DNA from: Rhodocyclaceae bacterium
GTDB taxonomy: Bacteria; Pseudomonadota; Gammaproteobacteria; Burkholderiales; Rhodocyclaceae
NCBI GenBank assembly: GCA_026415155.1
Contig: JAOAHQ010000067.1
Span: 1-64,000 of the forward strand
DNA: 64,000 nt
Direction of reading: 5' to 3'
A program made the translations under genes and the position numbers. Of this stretch, positions 17,833-30,966 are shown piece by piece; position 1 is the first letter of the stretch, and the number at the start of each line of letters is the position of its first letter. The notes under the pieces were generated by a model that was given only the letters and a program-made list of their open reading frames with translations, had not been told where the DNA came from and did no database searches.

Positions 17833-19779
17833 ATGAATGAACGAGCCTTATGGCAGCCATCCGCAGCGCGCATCGGCGCCACGCAGCTGGCCGACTTCGC
17901 GCGCCGCGCCGGTCAGCCGCTCGATTACGCTGCACTGCATCGCTGGTCGATCGAACAGCCCGAGCAATTCTGGTCTCTGGTGTGGGATTACTGCGAGGTC
18001 AAAGGGGAGAAGGGGGAACGCATCCTCGTCGATGGTGGCAAGATGCCGGGCGCGCAGTGGTTCCCCGAGGCGCGCCTCAATTACGCGCAGAACCTCTTGC
18101 GCCGCCGCGACGATGAGACGGCGCTGGTCTTCTGGGGCGAAGACAGGCTGATCCGCCGCATGGGCTATGGCGATCTCTACCGCCGCGTCGCGCGGCTTGC
18201 GCTGGCCATGAAAAGCGAGGGGGTGAGGGCCGGGGATGTCGTCGCCGCCTACATGCCGAATCTGCCCGAGACGCTCATCACGCTCCTGGCCGCATCCTCG
18301 CTCGGCGCGATCTTCACGTCCGCCTCGCCCGATTTCGGTGTGCAAGGCGTGCTCGACCGCTTCGGTCAGGTGAATCCCAAGCTCCTCTTCGTTGCCGATG
18401 GCTACTACTACAACGGCAAGACCTTCGACAGCCTCGAAAAGGTCAAGGAGATCGCCGCCGGCCTGCCCTCGGTCAAGAAGGTCATCGTGGCGCGTTACAC
18501 GCGCAAGGAAGGCCATGAGATCGATGCGATTCCCAATGCCGTGATGCTGCGCCAATTCGTCGATCCTTACCGCTGGCAGACCGAGATCGAGTTCGTGCCG
18601 CTCCCATTCGATCATCCGCTCTACATCCTCTATTCCTCGGGCACGACCGGTGTGCCCAAGTGCATCGTGCATAGCGCCGGCGGCGCCTTGTTGCAACACC
18701 TCAAGGAGCACCGCCTGCATGCGGACTTGAAGCGCGGCGACAAGCTCTTCTACTTCACGACCTGCGGCTGGATGATGTGGAACTGGCTCGTCAGCGCCTT
18801 GGCCTCGGAGGCGACCCTTTTGCTCTATGATGGCTCGCCCTTCGTCGGCCGCGGCAAGATCCTTTTCGACTATGCGGTGGCCGAGGGCATGACGCATTTC
18901 GGCACCTCGGCGAAGTTCATCGACGCTTGCGCGAAGAGCGAATTGAAGCCGCGCGAGACGCACGATCTTGCGGCGCTGCGCACGATCTTTTCGACCGGCA
19001 GCCCTCTGGCCGCCGAGAGCTTCGACTACGTCTATCGCGACTGGAAAGAAGACGTGCAGCTCGCCTCGATCTCCGGCGGCACCGACATCGTCTCCTGTTT
19101 CGTGCTCGGCAATCCCATCGGCCCGGTCTGGCGCGGCGAAATTCAATGCGCGGGGCTTGGCATGGCCGTCGATGTCTATGACGAGGATGGCCGGCCGGCA
19201 GCCGTCGGCGAGAAAGGCGAGCTCGTCTGCACGAAGCCCTTTCCCTCGATGCCGATCGGCTTCTGGAACGATGCCAACGGCGCGAAATACCGCGCCGCCT
19301 ATTTCGAGCGCTTCCCGGGCGTTTGGTGCCACGGCGACTTCGCCGAGAAGACGTCGCATGGCGGTTTCATCATCCATGGCCGTTCGGACGCCACGCTCAA
19401 TCCCGGCGGCGTGCGCATCGGCACCGCCGAGATCTACCGCCAGGTCGAAAAGCTGCCCGAGGTGCTCGAATCGATCGTCATTGGCCAAGAGTGGGACAAC
19501 GACGTGCGCGTCGTGCTGTTCGTCAAGCTCAAGGAAGGCCTGACGCTCGATGACGATCTCGTCAAGCGCATCAAGGAGCAGATCCGCGCCAATACCACGC
19601 CGCGCCACGTGCCGGCGAAGATCCTGCAGGTGTCCGACATCCCGCGCACCAAGAGCGGCAAGATCGTCGAACTGGCCGTGCGCGAGGTCGTGCATGGCCG
19701 GCCGGTGAAGAACCTCGAGGCGCTTGCGAATCCGGAGGCGCTCGAGCAGTTCAGGAACCGCCCGGAGCTCGCGAGCTGA
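17833..19779 (+). CDS. aacS: Acetoacetyl-CoA synthetase
   Basis: Activates acetoacetate to its CoA ester, linking ketone body or polyhydroxybutyrate breakdown to central metabolism. 648 aa, the family length. The N-terminus has the family region [22 protein letters not shown]. The AMP-binding motif [11 protein letters not shown] and the A8/A10 region ending [14 protein letters not shown] (acylatable Lys) are intact. A GGGGGAG ribosome-binding site lies just before the ATG. It stands alone between the HDOD gene and the toxin-antitoxin module. Confidence 0.95.
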   Translation: MNERALWQPSAARIGATQLADFARRAGQPLDYAALHRWSIEQPEQFWSLVWDYCEVKGEKGERILVDGGKMPGAQWFPEARLNYAQNLLRRRDDETALVFWGEDRLIRRMGYGDLYRRVARLALAMKSEGVRAGDVVAAYMPNLPETLITLLAASSLGAIFTSASPDFGVQGVLDRFGQVNPKLLFVADGYYYNGKTFDSLEKVKEIAAGLPSVKKVIVARYTRKEGHEIDAIPNAVMLRQFVDPYRWQTEIEFVPLPFDHPLYILYSSGTTGVPKCIVHSAGGALLQHLKEHRLHADLKRGDKLFYFTTCGWMMWNWLVSALASEATLLLYDGSPFVGRGKILFDYAVAEGMTHFGTSAKFIDACAKSELKPRETHDLAALRTIFSTGSPLAAESFDYVYRDWKEDVQLASISGGTDIVSCFVLGNPIGPVWRGEIQCAGLGMAVDVYDEDGRPAAVGEKGELVCTKPFPSMPIGFWNDANGAKYRAAYFERFPGVWCHGDFAEKTSHGGFIIHGRSDATLNPGGVRIGTAEIYRQVEKLPEVLESIVIGQEWDNDVRVVLFVKLKEGLTLDDDLVKRIKEQIRANTTPRHVPAKILQVSDIPRTKSGKIVELAVREVVHGRPVKNLEALANPEALEQFRNRPELAS

Positions 19780-19799
19780 ATTTCCCCTGGGCGCGAATC

Positions 19800-19828
19800 T
19801 TGACGCGTTACGTAACGCGTAATAGAGT
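19800..19828 (+). promoter_or_regulatory. higBA promoter with palindromic operator
   Basis: TTGACG (-35, 19800-19805) and TAGAGT (-10, 19823-19828) are 17 bases apart and end six bases before the higB ATG. A perfect 18-bp palindrome, ACGCGTTACGTAACGCGT (19803-19820), fills the spacer and overlaps the -35. It is the expected place for HigA binding and autorepression. Confidence 0.75.
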
Positions 19829-19834
19829 GCGCCT

Positions 19835-20116
19835 ATGATCCGCTCGTTTAAGGACAAGGCGACGGCGGCTCTGTTCGCGGGATTGCCGCCCAAGCGCCTG
19901 CCGGCGGAGCTGCGCAAGCGCGCGCGGGAGAAGCTGGATGCCTTGCATTATGCGGTGACGCTTGACGATCTGCGGATCCCGCCCGCCAATCGCCTCGAAA
20001 AGCTGTCGGGCGATCGCGAGGGGCAATGGAGCATCCGGATCAATGCGCAATGGCGCGTGTGTTTCGTCTGGCGTGATGGCGATGCCTGGGACGTGGAGAT
20101 CGCCGACTATCATTGA
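19835..20116 (+). CDS. higB: HigB/RelE-family toxin
   Basis: 93 aa, the usual size of HigB. Toxins of this family cut mRNA in translating ribosomes. Visible family features are MIRSFKDKATAALF at the start, the central LRIPPANRLEKLSGDREGQWSIRIN segment, and WRVCFVWRDGDAWDVEIADYH at the C-terminus. The toxin gene precedes the antitoxin, as is typical for higBA, and is separated from it by 12 bases. It is expressed from the palindrome-bearing promoter just upstream. Confidence 0.93.
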   Translation: MIRSFKDKATAALFAGLPPKRLPAELRKRAREKLDALHYAVTLDDLRIPPANRLEKLSGDREGQWSIRINAQWRVCFVWRDGDAWDVEIADYH

Positions 20117-20128
20117 GGAAGTCGCAGC

Positions 20129-20482
20129 ATGAGCATTCGCATCGAAGATCTGCACACCATCGATTTTTCCGATGTCGTGGAAGCGGGCGCGCCGGAGGTT
20201 GATGCCACGACGCCAGGCGATCTACTGCGTCGGGACTTCATGGAGCCGCTCGGCCTTTCAGCGCATGCCTTGGCCGAGGCCCTCAAGGTGCCGACGAACA
20301 GGGTGACCGGCATTCTCAACGGCACGCGTGCGGTGACTGCCGATACCGCCTTGCGCCTCGCCCGCGCCCTGGGCACGACACCGGAGTTTTGGCTCAATGC
20401 CCAGGCCCATTACGACATGGTGCGCGCTCAGGCGGCGCTGGGAGATCGGCTCGACGAGGTGCGCCGCTTACTCGCTGCTTGA
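20129..20482 (+). CDS. higA: HigA-family antitoxin (helix-turn-helix)
   Basis: 117 aa. The XRE-type helix-turn-helix spans about residues 38-90 (LRRDFMEPLGLSAHALAEAL, then RVTGILNGTRAVTADTALRLARALGTTPEFWLN), which matches HigA/VapI. An extra N-terminal stretch of about 27 residues precedes the usual HigA start. It neutralises HigB and should bind the palindrome in front of higB. The 3' end overlaps the convergent rlmJ stop by 15 bases. Confidence 0.93.
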   Translation: MSIRIEDLHTIDFSDVVEAGAPEVDATTPGDLLRRDFMEPLGLSAHALAEALKVPTNRVTGILNGTRAVTADTALRLARALGTTPEFWLNAQAHYDMVRAQAALGDRLDEVRRLLAA

Positions 20483-21331
20483 GACTTCAAGCTGCCAGCC
20501 TGCCGTCTGGCTAGCGCCGACTTTCAGCGCTTCGGCGAGCCAAGGCAGGCTCTCTTGCAACGCCGCCTCGAGCGTCCAAGGTGGATTGACGAGAAAGACT
20601 CCGCTGCCGTGCATGCCCAGTCCGTCCGGCGAGGGGGGCTTGACGCTGAGCGTGGCATGGAGCCACTTGGGCGCGATCTTTTTGAGCCGGCCGGCAAGCG
20701 TGAGGCTCTCGTTCCTCTGCAGCAGCGGATACCAGATCATGAAGCAGCCGGTCGCGAAGCGCTCGAGGCCCTCTTTGAGGGCCGAGACGACCGCCGCATA
20801 GTCGCGCTTTTCTTCATACGGCGGGTCGATCAGCACGAGCCCCCGGCGCGCAGGCGGCGGCAAGAGCGCCAGCATGCCTTTGAAGCCGTCTTCCTGCGCG
20901 ATCCTCACCTGCCGCTGCGCGGCCGGCGTGGCGGCGGCGATGTTCTGGGCGAGGAGTTTCACGTCGGCCGGATGGAGCTCGAAGAGCCGCAGGCGATCCT
21001 TGGGCCGCAACAGGCGCAAGGCCAACAGCGGCGAGCCCGGATAACGTTCGAGCCGGCCTGCGGGATTGTCGGTGCGCACGGCTTCGACATAGCGCGCCAC
21101 GAGCGGCGGCAGGTCAGTGCGGCCGAGCAGCCGGCCGATCCCTTCCCTCCATTCGGCATGCGTCTTGGCGCGCCCGGCCGCAAGCACATAGCCGCCGGCG
21201 CCGGCATGCGTGTCGATGACCCAGTAGGGCTTGTCCTTCTGGTTCAGGTAGTCGAGCACGGCGAGCAGCACGCTGTGCTTCAGGACATCGGCATGATTGC
21301 CGGCGTGGAAGACGTGACGGTAAGACAGCAT
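20468..21331 (-). CDS. rlmJ: 23S rRNA (adenine-2030-N6) methyltransferase RlmJ
   Basis: Methylates A2030 of 23S rRNA. 287 aa. It starts MLSYRHVFHAGNHADVLKH, the family signature opening. The SAM-binding region is VIDTHAGAGGY, and the catalytic DPPY motif lies in LIDPPYEEKRDY. Near the C-terminus, after the conserved NPPWTLEAALQESLPWLAEAL, the residues KVGASQTA come from a dispersed repeat copy in frame (20502-20524). It is transcribed alone, convergent with higA. Confidence 0.95.
   Translation of the reverse strand: MLSYRHVFHAGNHADVLKHSVLLAVLDYLNQKDKPYWVIDTHAGAGGYVLAAGRAKTHAEWREGIGRLLGRTDLPPLVARYVEAVRTDNPAGRLERYPGSPLLALRLLRPKDRLRLFELHPADVKLLAQNIAAATPAAQRQVRIAQEDGFKGMLALLPPPARRGLVLIDPPYEEKRDYAAVVSALKEGLERFATGCFMIWYPLLQRNESLTLAGRLKKIAPKWLHATLSVKPPSPDGLGMHGSGVFLVNPPWTLEAALQESLPWLAEALKVGASQTAGWQLEVSSSE
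20502..20524 (-). repeat. Dispersed repeat copy 3, in frame near the end of rlmJ
   Basis: Minus-strand copy with three core mismatches, all in the variable middle, preceded by AAA. It is read in rlmJ as Lys-Val-Gly-Ala-Ser-Gln-Thr-Ala, about a dozen residues before the C-terminus. Confidence 0.75.
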
Positions 21332-21415
21332 CTCGGACCTTCAGCGGTGGGCGGGGAATGATACGTAAGCTGCCTGACTCGCCAAGCCAAAGCGGAACAT
21401 CGTTGGCACCCGCTC

Positions 21416-21438
21416 AAACTCGGCGCTGGCGGGACGGC
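21416..21438 (+). repeat. Dispersed repeat copy 4, immediately downstream of prmB
   Basis: Plus-strand copy with one core mismatch (CTCGG), preceded by AAA. Intergenic: it ends two bases before the prmB stop codon position and lies in the 108-bp gap before rlmJ. Identical over 23 bases to copy 2. Confidence 0.85.
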
Positions 21439-21439
21439 C

Positions 21440-24632
<3,193 letters not shown>

Positions 24633-24656
24633 GGCGGTTCTCCCGTGCGCGACGCG

Positions 24657-25475
<819 letters not shown>

Positions 25476-25490
25476 GGTGGTTCCTTGAGT

Positions 25491-26696
25491 TCAGAGTGAG
25501 GCGCAGAAATCAGCGATGCGTTGCGCCGCCTCGAGGCATTCTTCCACACTGGCGACGAGCGCGATACGAACAAAGTTCTTGCCGGGATTGCAGCCTGCCG
25601 CCTCGCGCGCGAGAAAGCTGCCGGGCAGGACGCTCACATTATATTGATCGTGCAGGCGGCGGGCGAATTCGGTGTCGGACAGGCCCGTCGGCGAGACGTC
25701 CGCCCAGAGATAGAAGCCCGCCTCCGGCACGGCGGTCTTGAGGTGCCGCGCGATGAGCGGCGCCACGCGGGAAAACTTCTCGGCATAAAGGCGGCGGTTG
25801 TCGCGCACGTGCGCCTCGTCCTGCCAGGCGGCCTGGCTTGCCGCCTGCACTGGCGGGCTCATCGCGCAGCCGTGATAAGTGCGGTAGAGCAAGAAGCGCT
25901 TGAGAATGTTTGCATCACCGGCGACGAAGCCCGAGCGCAGGCCAGGCACGTTCGAGCGCTTCGAGAGGCTCGAGAACATTACGAGGTTCCGATAGTCGCC
26001 GCGGCCGAGCCGGTGCGCCGCTTCCAGTCCGCCGAGCGGCGGATGCGCTTCGTCGAAGTAGATTTCCGAATAGCACTCGTCGGCGGCGATCACGAAGCCG
26101 TAGCGGTCGGAAAGCTCGAAGAGGGTTTGCCAGTCCTCGAGCGGCATCACCTTGCCGGTGGGATTGCCGGGCGAGCAGACATAGACGAGCTGAGTCTGCT
26201 GCCAGACTTCCTCCGGCACGCGGGAAAAGTCCATGCGGTAGTCATGGGCCGGCAGCGTGTTGAGATAGAAGGGGCGCGCGCCGGCCAACAGCGCCGCGCC
26301 CTCGTAGATCTGATAGAAGGGATTCGGCGAGATGACGACGGGCTGCTCATGCCGGCGCGGCGCGACGGCGGCCTGGGCGAAGGCGAACAGGGCTTCCCGT
26401 GAGCCATTGACCGGCAGCACTTGGCTTGCGGCATCCGGCGCGGGAATGCCATAACGCCGGCCGATCCAGCCGGCGATCGCCTCGCGCAGCGCCTGCGAGC
26501 CCTGGGTGGTCGGATAGTTTGCCAGGCCAGCAAGGTGCGCGGCGAGCGCCTCCTTGACGAGTTGCGGCGTCGGGTGCTGTGGCTCGCCGATGTGGAGTTT
26601 GATTTCCTTGAGCGTCGCCGGTGGGTGGCTGTCTTTGAACAGCGCGCGCAGCTTTTCGAAAGGATAGGGCTGCAGTTTGTCGAGGTTGGGGTTCAT
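25491..26696 (-). CDS. dapC: N-succinyldiaminopimelate aminotransferase DapC
   Basis: PLP enzyme that transaminates N-succinyl-2-amino-6-ketopimelate. About 401 aa from ATG 26696 (MNPNLDKLQPYPFEKLRAL, the characteristic DapC opening); the frame remains open far upstream only as a shadow of the next gene. The PLP-binding Lys lies in SSLSKRSNVPGLRSGF; YVCSPGNPTGKV and AADECYSEIYFDE carry other cofactor contacts. The start overlaps the DUF2189 gene by four bases. Confidence 0.95.
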   Translation of the reverse strand: MNPNLDKLQPYPFEKLRALFKDSHPPATLKEIKLHIGEPQHPTPQLVKEALAAHLAGLANYPTTQGSQALREAIAGWIGRRYGIPAPDAASQVLPVNGSREALFAFAQAAVAPRRHEQPVVISPNPFYQIYEGAALLAGARPFYLNTLPAHDYRMDFSRVPEEVWQQTQLVYVCSPGNPTGKVMPLEDWQTLFELSDRYGFVIAADECYSEIYFDEAHPPLGGLEAAHRLGRGDYRNLVMFSSLSKRSNVPGLRSGFVAGDANILKRFLLYRTYHGCAMSPPVQAASQAAWQDEAHVRDNRRLYAEKFSRVAPLIARHLKTAVPEAGFYLWADVSPTGLSDTEFARRLHDQYNVSVLPGSFLAREAAGCNPGKNFVRIALVASVEECLEAAQRIADFCASL

Positions 26697-27418
26697 GGAA
26701 AGACACGGCGGTAGAGCGCGTGGCTTGCATAGGCGAGCCACGGCAGGGTGAGCGGCAAGAGCGGCAGGAGCAGGATGCTGCCGATGACGAGCATGGCAAG
26801 CAGCGCGGCCCAGCCCATCGCCGGCAGCAAGCTGCCGAACACGGCGCGCGTGCTCGCGACGACGGCCGCGACGAGAGGGGCGCGCCGCTCGCTCAAGAGC
26901 GGCACCGAAAAGGCCGAGACGCAAAAGAGCAAGAAGCCGATGATGAGCCCCGAGACCATGCTCCAAAAGAGGAAGCTCGCCACACCCGCAGGCATCGGCC
27001 AGAGGTCGGTGAGCGCTTGCGGCGCGCCACCGACCATGTAGCTGTAGAGGATCGCTGCGTCGGTGAGAAAGATCATGAATAGGAGCAGGCAGACGAGCGC
27101 GATCACCCACAGCGCCGGATCGGCGTTGGCGAAGCCGCGTGCCGTCGTGCCAGCGCCGACTTGCAAACCGGCCTCGTGCGCGCGGGCGATGCCGAAGAAA
27201 CCGGCGAGCAGCGCAGGGCCGACGAGCAGGAAAGCGCCCGCCGCGACGATAATGAAAGGGGTGAACCCCCAGACGAGGAGGCCGCCGAGGATGAACGCGC
27301 CGATCAGGGTGAGCAGTCCCCCGTAGGCGAGGCTAACGCCGAGCGTGGCTCTCATCAGCCGCCAGCCCGCGGCGAGGGCTATGCGGAGGTCAGCGAAACC
27401 GAAGGGGCGGGGCGCCAT
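26693..27418 (-). CDS. Integral membrane protein, DUF2189-like
   Basis: 241 aa with about six hydrophobic helices and no polar catalytic motif. The opening LRIALAAGWRLMRATLGVSLAYGG and closing LPWLAYASHALYRRVF resemble DUF2189 membrane proteins of unknown function. Residues QVGAGTTA in the loop before the third helix are encoded by a dispersed repeat copy in frame (27141-27163). It sits three bases downstream of queF and overlaps dapC, so it is carried in the same transcript; a role linked to either is not implied. Confidence 0.75.
   Translation of the reverse strand: MAPRPFGFADLRIALAAGWRLMRATLGVSLAYGGLLTLIGAFILGGLLVWGFTPFIIVAAGAFLLVGPALLAGFFGIARAHEAGLQVGAGTTARGFANADPALWVIALVCLLLFMIFLTDAAILYSYMVGGAPQALTDLWPMPAGVASFLFWSMVSGLIIGFLLFCVSAFSVPLLSERRAPLVAAVVASTRAVFGSLLPAMGWAALLAMLVIGSILLLPLLPLTLPWLAYASHALYRRVFP
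27141..27163 (-). repeat. Dispersed repeat copy 5, in frame within the DUF2189-like gene
   Basis: Minus-strand copy with two core mismatches in the variable middle. Read as Gln-Val-Gly-Ala-Gly-Thr-Thr-Ala in a predicted loop between membrane helices. Confidence 0.75.
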
Positions 27419-27421
27419 GCG

Positions 27422-27841
27422 TCAGCCGCGCGTATTGGATTGCGGCGCGAATTCGGCAAGCTCCACGCGCGGAGCGGGCCGCCAGCCCTTCTTGCGATGC
27501 TCGGCGACGACATTGGTGAAGATGCCGCCGCGCACATAGAAGCGGGCGGTCAGGCGCATGAAGCGGGGCTTTACGGCGCGTACCAGATCATCGAGGATGC
27601 GGTTCGTCACGGCTTCATGAAAATGTCCCTCATCGCGGAAGCTCCAGATGTAGAGCTTGAGGCTTTTGAGCTCCACGCAGAGCTTGTCCGGCACGTAATC
27701 GAGGGTCAATACGGCGAAATCGGGTTGGCCGGTCTTGGGGCACAGGCAGGTGAATTCCGGGATCTCCATGTGGATCTGGTAATCCCGCTCGGGGGCCGGG
27801 TTGGGAAAGGTGTCGAGGGTCTTCGAAGGCTGGGAGGGCAT
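27422..27841 (-). CDS. queF: NADPH-dependent 7-cyano-7-deazaguanine reductase
   Basis: Reduces preQ0 to preQ1 in queuosine biosynthesis. 139 aa, the short (type I, single-domain) form. The catalytic Cys lies in [13 protein letters not shown], and the substrate-binding region is [20 protein letters not shown]. It is the first gene of a leftward run that continues through DUF2189, dapC, dapD, pilU, dapE and prmB. It is divergent from fadD across about 60 bases, too short for an obvious preQ1 riboswitch, and none was seen. Confidence 0.96.
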   Translation of the reverse strand: MPSQPSKTLDTFPNPAPERDYQIHMEIPEFTCLCPKTGQPDFAVLTLDYVPDKLCVELKSLKLYIWSFRDEGHFHEAVTNRILDDLVRAVKPRFMRLTARFYVRGGIFTNVVAEHRKKGWRPAPRVELAEFAPQSNTRG

Positions 27842-27903
27842 GGCGGGTGCAACGGAGTCAAGTTGAGCGATTATAGTGGTCGTCTTTCCACTGCTTCGCG
27901 CTC

Positions 27904-29568
27904 ATGGAAAAGCCCTGGCTCAAGCGTTATCCGCCTGGCGTGCCCGAAGAGATCGATCCGGCCGCGCTGCCCACGCTCGTCGCGCTCTTGGAGCAGGCCT
28001 GTGCGCGCCATGCCGATCGCATCGCTTTTTTCAGCCTTGGCGCGGCGCTCACCTATCGCGAGCTCGAGCGGCAAAGCGCCGCCTTTGCCGCCTGGCTGCA
28101 ATCGATCGGGGTGGCCAAGGGCGATCGCGTCGCGCTCATGCTACCCAATCTGCTGCAATTCCCAGTGGCACTGTTGGGGATCTTGCGCGCCGGCTGTGTT
28201 GCCGTGCCCTGCAATCCGCTCTACACGCCGCGCGAGCTGGCGCAGCAGCTCGCCGATGCGCATGCGACGGTGATCGTCGCGCTCGAGAACTTCGCCCATA
28301 CGCTCGAAGCGGCCTTGCCGCAGACGACTATCCGCCATGTCGTGATCACTTCGGTAGGCGAGCTCTTAGGTCCGCTTAAAGGCCGTGCCGTCGATTTCGT
28401 GCTGCGTCATGTCAAGAAAAGCGTGCCGGCCTGGCGGCTTCCCGCGGCCATCCGCTTTTCCGCCGCGCTCGCCGCCGGCCGCCGGCGCGGTTTTCATCCC
28501 GTCGAGGTGGTTGCCGATGATCTTGCCTTTTTGCAATACACGGGCGGCACGACGGGCGTGGCCAAGGGGGCGATGCTCACGCATGGCAATGTCGCGGCCA
28601 ATGTCGCCCAGGCGCATGCCTGGGTGAGCGGCATGTTGCATGAAGGCGAAGAGCTCGTCCTGACCGCCTTGCCGCTTTATCACATCTTCGCGCTCACGGC
28701 GAATCTTTTCACCTTCCTGCGGCTTGGCGCGCGCAATCTCTTGATCGCCAATGCACGCGACATCGCGAGTCTCGTCAAGGCCTGGCGCAAACATCCCGTG
28801 ACGGTGATCACCGGCGTCAATACCTTGTTCAATGCGCTGCTCGAACATCCGGCCTTTGCGCGGCTCGATTTTGCCCCGCTTAAGGTGAGCCTGGGCGGCG
28901 GCATGGCCGTGCACTCGGCGGTGGCAGCGCGCTGGAAAGCCGTGACCGGCGTACCGCTCTTGCAGGCCTATGGGCTCACCGAAGCTTCCCCCGCGGTGAC
29001 CGTCGATCCCTTGGATCTGCCCGAGTTCAACGGTTCGATCGGCCTGCCGCTGCCTTCGACCGAGCTCGTGATCCGGGATGATGCCGGCCGTAATCTGCCA
29101 TTGGGCCAGATTGGCGAGCTTTGCGTGCGCGGTCCGCAGGTGATGCGCGGCTACTGGCAGCGGCCGGACGAAACGGCCCTGGTTTTTCATGCCGATGGTT
29201 TTCTGCGCACCGGCGATCTGGGCTATATCGATGCGGAAGGCTTCGTCTATCTCGTCGACCGCAAGAAGGACGTCATCCTCGTCTCCGGCTTCAATGTCTA
29301 TCCGAACGAGGTCGAAGAGGCGGCGATGCTGCATCCCGGCGTGCGCGAAGCCGCCGCCATCGGCGTGCCGGATGCGCGCTCGGGCGAAGCCGTCAAGCTC
29401 TTCGTCGTGCGTAAGGATATGAGCCTCGATGCGGCGGCATTACTCACTCATTGCCGCACGGTGCTCGCCCCCTACAAGGTGCCCCGCTACGTCGAGTTTT
29501 GCGACAGCCTGCCGCATACCGCCGTCGGCAAGGTGCTGCGGCGCGCCTTGCGTGAGCACAGAAGCTGA
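27904..29568 (+). CDS. fadD: Long-chain acyl-CoA synthetase
   Basis: AMP-forming ligase that activates fatty acids with CoA at the inner membrane. 554 aa. The AMP motif is LQYTGGTTGVAKGAML, the A5 region is LLQAYGLTEASP, and the linker and acid-CoA ligase signature continue through FLRTGDLGYIDAEGFVYLVD and DVILVSGFNVYPNEVE. The C-terminal Lys lies in TAVGKVLRRALRE. It is monocistronic, convergent with bioC. Substrate chain length is inferred from similarity to FadD rather than seen. Confidence 0.93.
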   Translation: MEKPWLKRYPPGVPEEIDPAALPTLVALLEQACARHADRIAFFSLGAALTYRELERQSAAFAAWLQSIGVAKGDRVALMLPNLLQFPVALLGILRAGCVAVPCNPLYTPRELAQQLADAHATVIVALENFAHTLEAALPQTTIRHVVITSVGELLGPLKGRAVDFVLRHVKKSVPAWRLPAAIRFSAALAAGRRRGFHPVEVVADDLAFLQYTGGTTGVAKGAMLTHGNVAANVAQAHAWVSGMLHEGEELVLTALPLYHIFALTANLFTFLRLGARNLLIANARDIASLVKAWRKHPVTVITGVNTLFNALLEHPAFARLDFAPLKVSLGGGMAVHSAVAARWKAVTGVPLLQAYGLTEASPAVTVDPLDLPEFNGSIGLPLPSTELVIRDDAGRNLPLGQIGELCVRGPQVMRGYWQRPDETALVFHADGFLRTGDLGYIDAEGFVYLVDRKKDVILVSGFNVYPNEVEEAAMLHPGVREAAAIGVPDARSGEAVKLFVVRKDMSLDAAALLTHCRTVLAPYKVPRYVEFCDSLPHTAVGKVLRRALREHRS

Positions 29569-29600
29569 TGGCCGAGCGCATCGCCGCGCCGAAGGGGGAC

Positions 29601-30347
29601 TTATGACCGACGGTGACAGAGGTAAAGAAATTCGTAGCTCAGCGCCGGGCGCGGCCCCAGCGCGGCGAGCACGCGGCGCAGTTGGCCGGCGGAAAGCGGC
29701 CGGTGGCCGGCCGCGGGCGTGTCGGCGCCGATTGCCCGCAGGGCGCGCAGGAAGCTCAAGCCATCTCGATGAGCATCGCGCCACAGCTCGCGCTCGATTC
29801 GGTTGTCACCCGGCGGCAGCGCGGCAAGACAGTCGGCTTGGCTTGGCAGGGCGCGCGTGCCGGCGGTAAGGCCCAAGCCGGCATGGGCGGCGCGCCATTC
29901 GCGGAAGGTTTCGCTGCCCGGCACGGAGAGCAACAGCGCGCCGCCGGAGGCGAGCAGGGCGGCGAGCCCAGAAAAGGCGGCGGGCAGATCGTCGAACCAC
30001 TGCGCGACGAGATTGCCACAGATGAGATCGAATGGGCCGCCGACGGCGGGGCGTGTCCCATCCATGACGGCGAAGTGAAGCTGCGGCAAGTGGTCAAATC
30101 GCGCGCGGCAGGCGGCCACCATCCTTGGGGCGATGTCCGTGGCGAAGATCGCGGCTCCCGGCAGGTGCTGGCTGAGCATGGCGGTGAGATGGCCGGTGCC
30201 GCAGCCGATCTCGAGCACGCGCGGGCGCGGCGGAAGATTCAGTGTGACGAGACGCTCGGCGAGCCGCTCTGCGGCATGGCGCTGCGCCGCCGAATGGGCG
30301 TCGTAGCTTTGCGCGGCCGTGTCGAAGCGCTGGGCGACATTACGCAT
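29601..30347 (-). CDS. bioC: Malonyl-ACP O-methyltransferase BioC
   Basis: Methylates the free carboxyl of malonyl-ACP so that fatty acid synthesis can build pimeloyl-ACP for biotin. 248 aa. The opening RFDTAAQSYDAHSAAQRHAAERL is typical of BioC, and the SAM-binding motif is VLEIGCGTGHLTAML. It overlaps bioH by eight bases and closes the leftward bioA-F-H-C run. Confidence 0.93.
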   Translation of the reverse strand: MRNVAQRFDTAAQSYDAHSAAQRHAAERLAERLVTLNLPPRPRVLEIGCGTGHLTAMLSQHLPGAAIFATDIAPRMVAACRARFDHLPQLHFAVMDGTRPAVGGPFDLICGNLVAQWFDDLPAAFSGLAALLASGGALLLSVPGSETFREWRAAHAGLGLTAGTRALPSQADCLAALPPGDNRIERELWRDAHRDGLSFLRALRAIGADTPAAGHRPLSAGQLRRVLAALGPRPALSYEFLYLCHRRS

Positions 30348-30966
30348 CGGCGAGCCTCTCGATCCAGTCGGCGCACAGCTCAGGATGCGTGAGGGGCAAC
30401 AGATGCCCCGGCGCGTCGACGAACTCGGCGCCGCCGAAGGCCATTTCGCTCATCATTGCGGGCACGATCGGGTCTTGCCGGCTGGCGAGCGCGACGACAT
30501 CAGCCCGGCGCGCGGCGAGCGTCTTGCGGCCATCCCAGGTGGCAAGCGCATCGAGGCCGGCGGCGAGCCGCGCGAGGTCGGGCGTTCCCGTCGGCGCATG
30601 GCCGCCACAGCGGGCGTGGAATTCGGCGAGCACGGCCTGTGGATCGCGCAGGAACTGCTGCTTCATGCGCGAAAGCACCCGCGGCGCGACGGCCGGCGCG
30701 TAGTCCTCTGCTGCGAGAAAGCGCGGAAAGCCGTTGAGGCACAGCAGGCGCTGCCAGGCATCGGGCGCTTGGGCGAGCCACCAAAGCGCCCCGAGCGAGT
30801 GGCCGACGGCGATGACCCGCGCATCAAAAGTCGGCGCTGGCGGGACGGCACCAAAGTAGCCGAAATCGAGCGTCTCGACGCGCAAGGTGGGTGAGAGGGC
30901 TGCGCGCACCGCGTCCCAGAGCGTGGCGTCATAGCCCCAGCCGTGAAGCAGCACGACCGTCTTCAC
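30340..30966 (-). CDS. bioH: Pimeloyl-ACP methyl ester esterase, BioH-like
   Basis: Alpha/beta hydrolase that removes the methyl group from pimeloyl-ACP methyl ester. 208 aa, clearly shorter than E. coli BioH (256). The oxyanion region is LLHGWGYDATLW. The triad is probably Ser of VGHSLG, Asp of SRQDPIVP and His of PGHLLPL. Just before the nucleophile strand, AVPPAPTF is encoded by a dispersed repeat copy read in the reverse orientation (30827-30849). The assignment rests on fold and on its place between bioF and bioC; another esterase of the BioG/BioK type is possible. Confidence 0.85.
   Translation of the reverse strand: MKTVVLLHGWGYDATLWDAVRAALSPTLRVETLDFGYFGAVPPAPTFDARVIAVGHSLGALWWLAQAPDAWQRLLCLNGFPRFLAAEDYAPAVAPRVLSRMKQQFLRDPQAVLAEFHARCGGHAPTGTPDLARLAAGLDALATWDGRKTLAARRADVVALASRQDPIVPAMMSEMAFGGAEFVDAPGHLLPLTHPELCADWIERLADA
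30827..30849 (+). repeat. Dispersed repeat copy 6, within bioH (antisense to the gene)
   Basis: Exact match to the 23-base consensus (AAA plus the 20-base core). It lies on the plus strand inside the minus-strand bioH, which reads it as Ala-Val-Pro-Pro-Ala-Pro-Thr-Phe. Confidence 0.9.

Noticed and set aside
17848-19917. A 689-codon antisense frame across the acetoacetyl-CoA synthetase gene
   Set aside because: Shadow of a conserved gene; no start context or motif.
27842-27903. A preQ1 riboswitch in front of queF
   Set aside because: The gap to the divergent fadD is only about 60 bases and no aptamer-like pairing or A-rich tail was seen.
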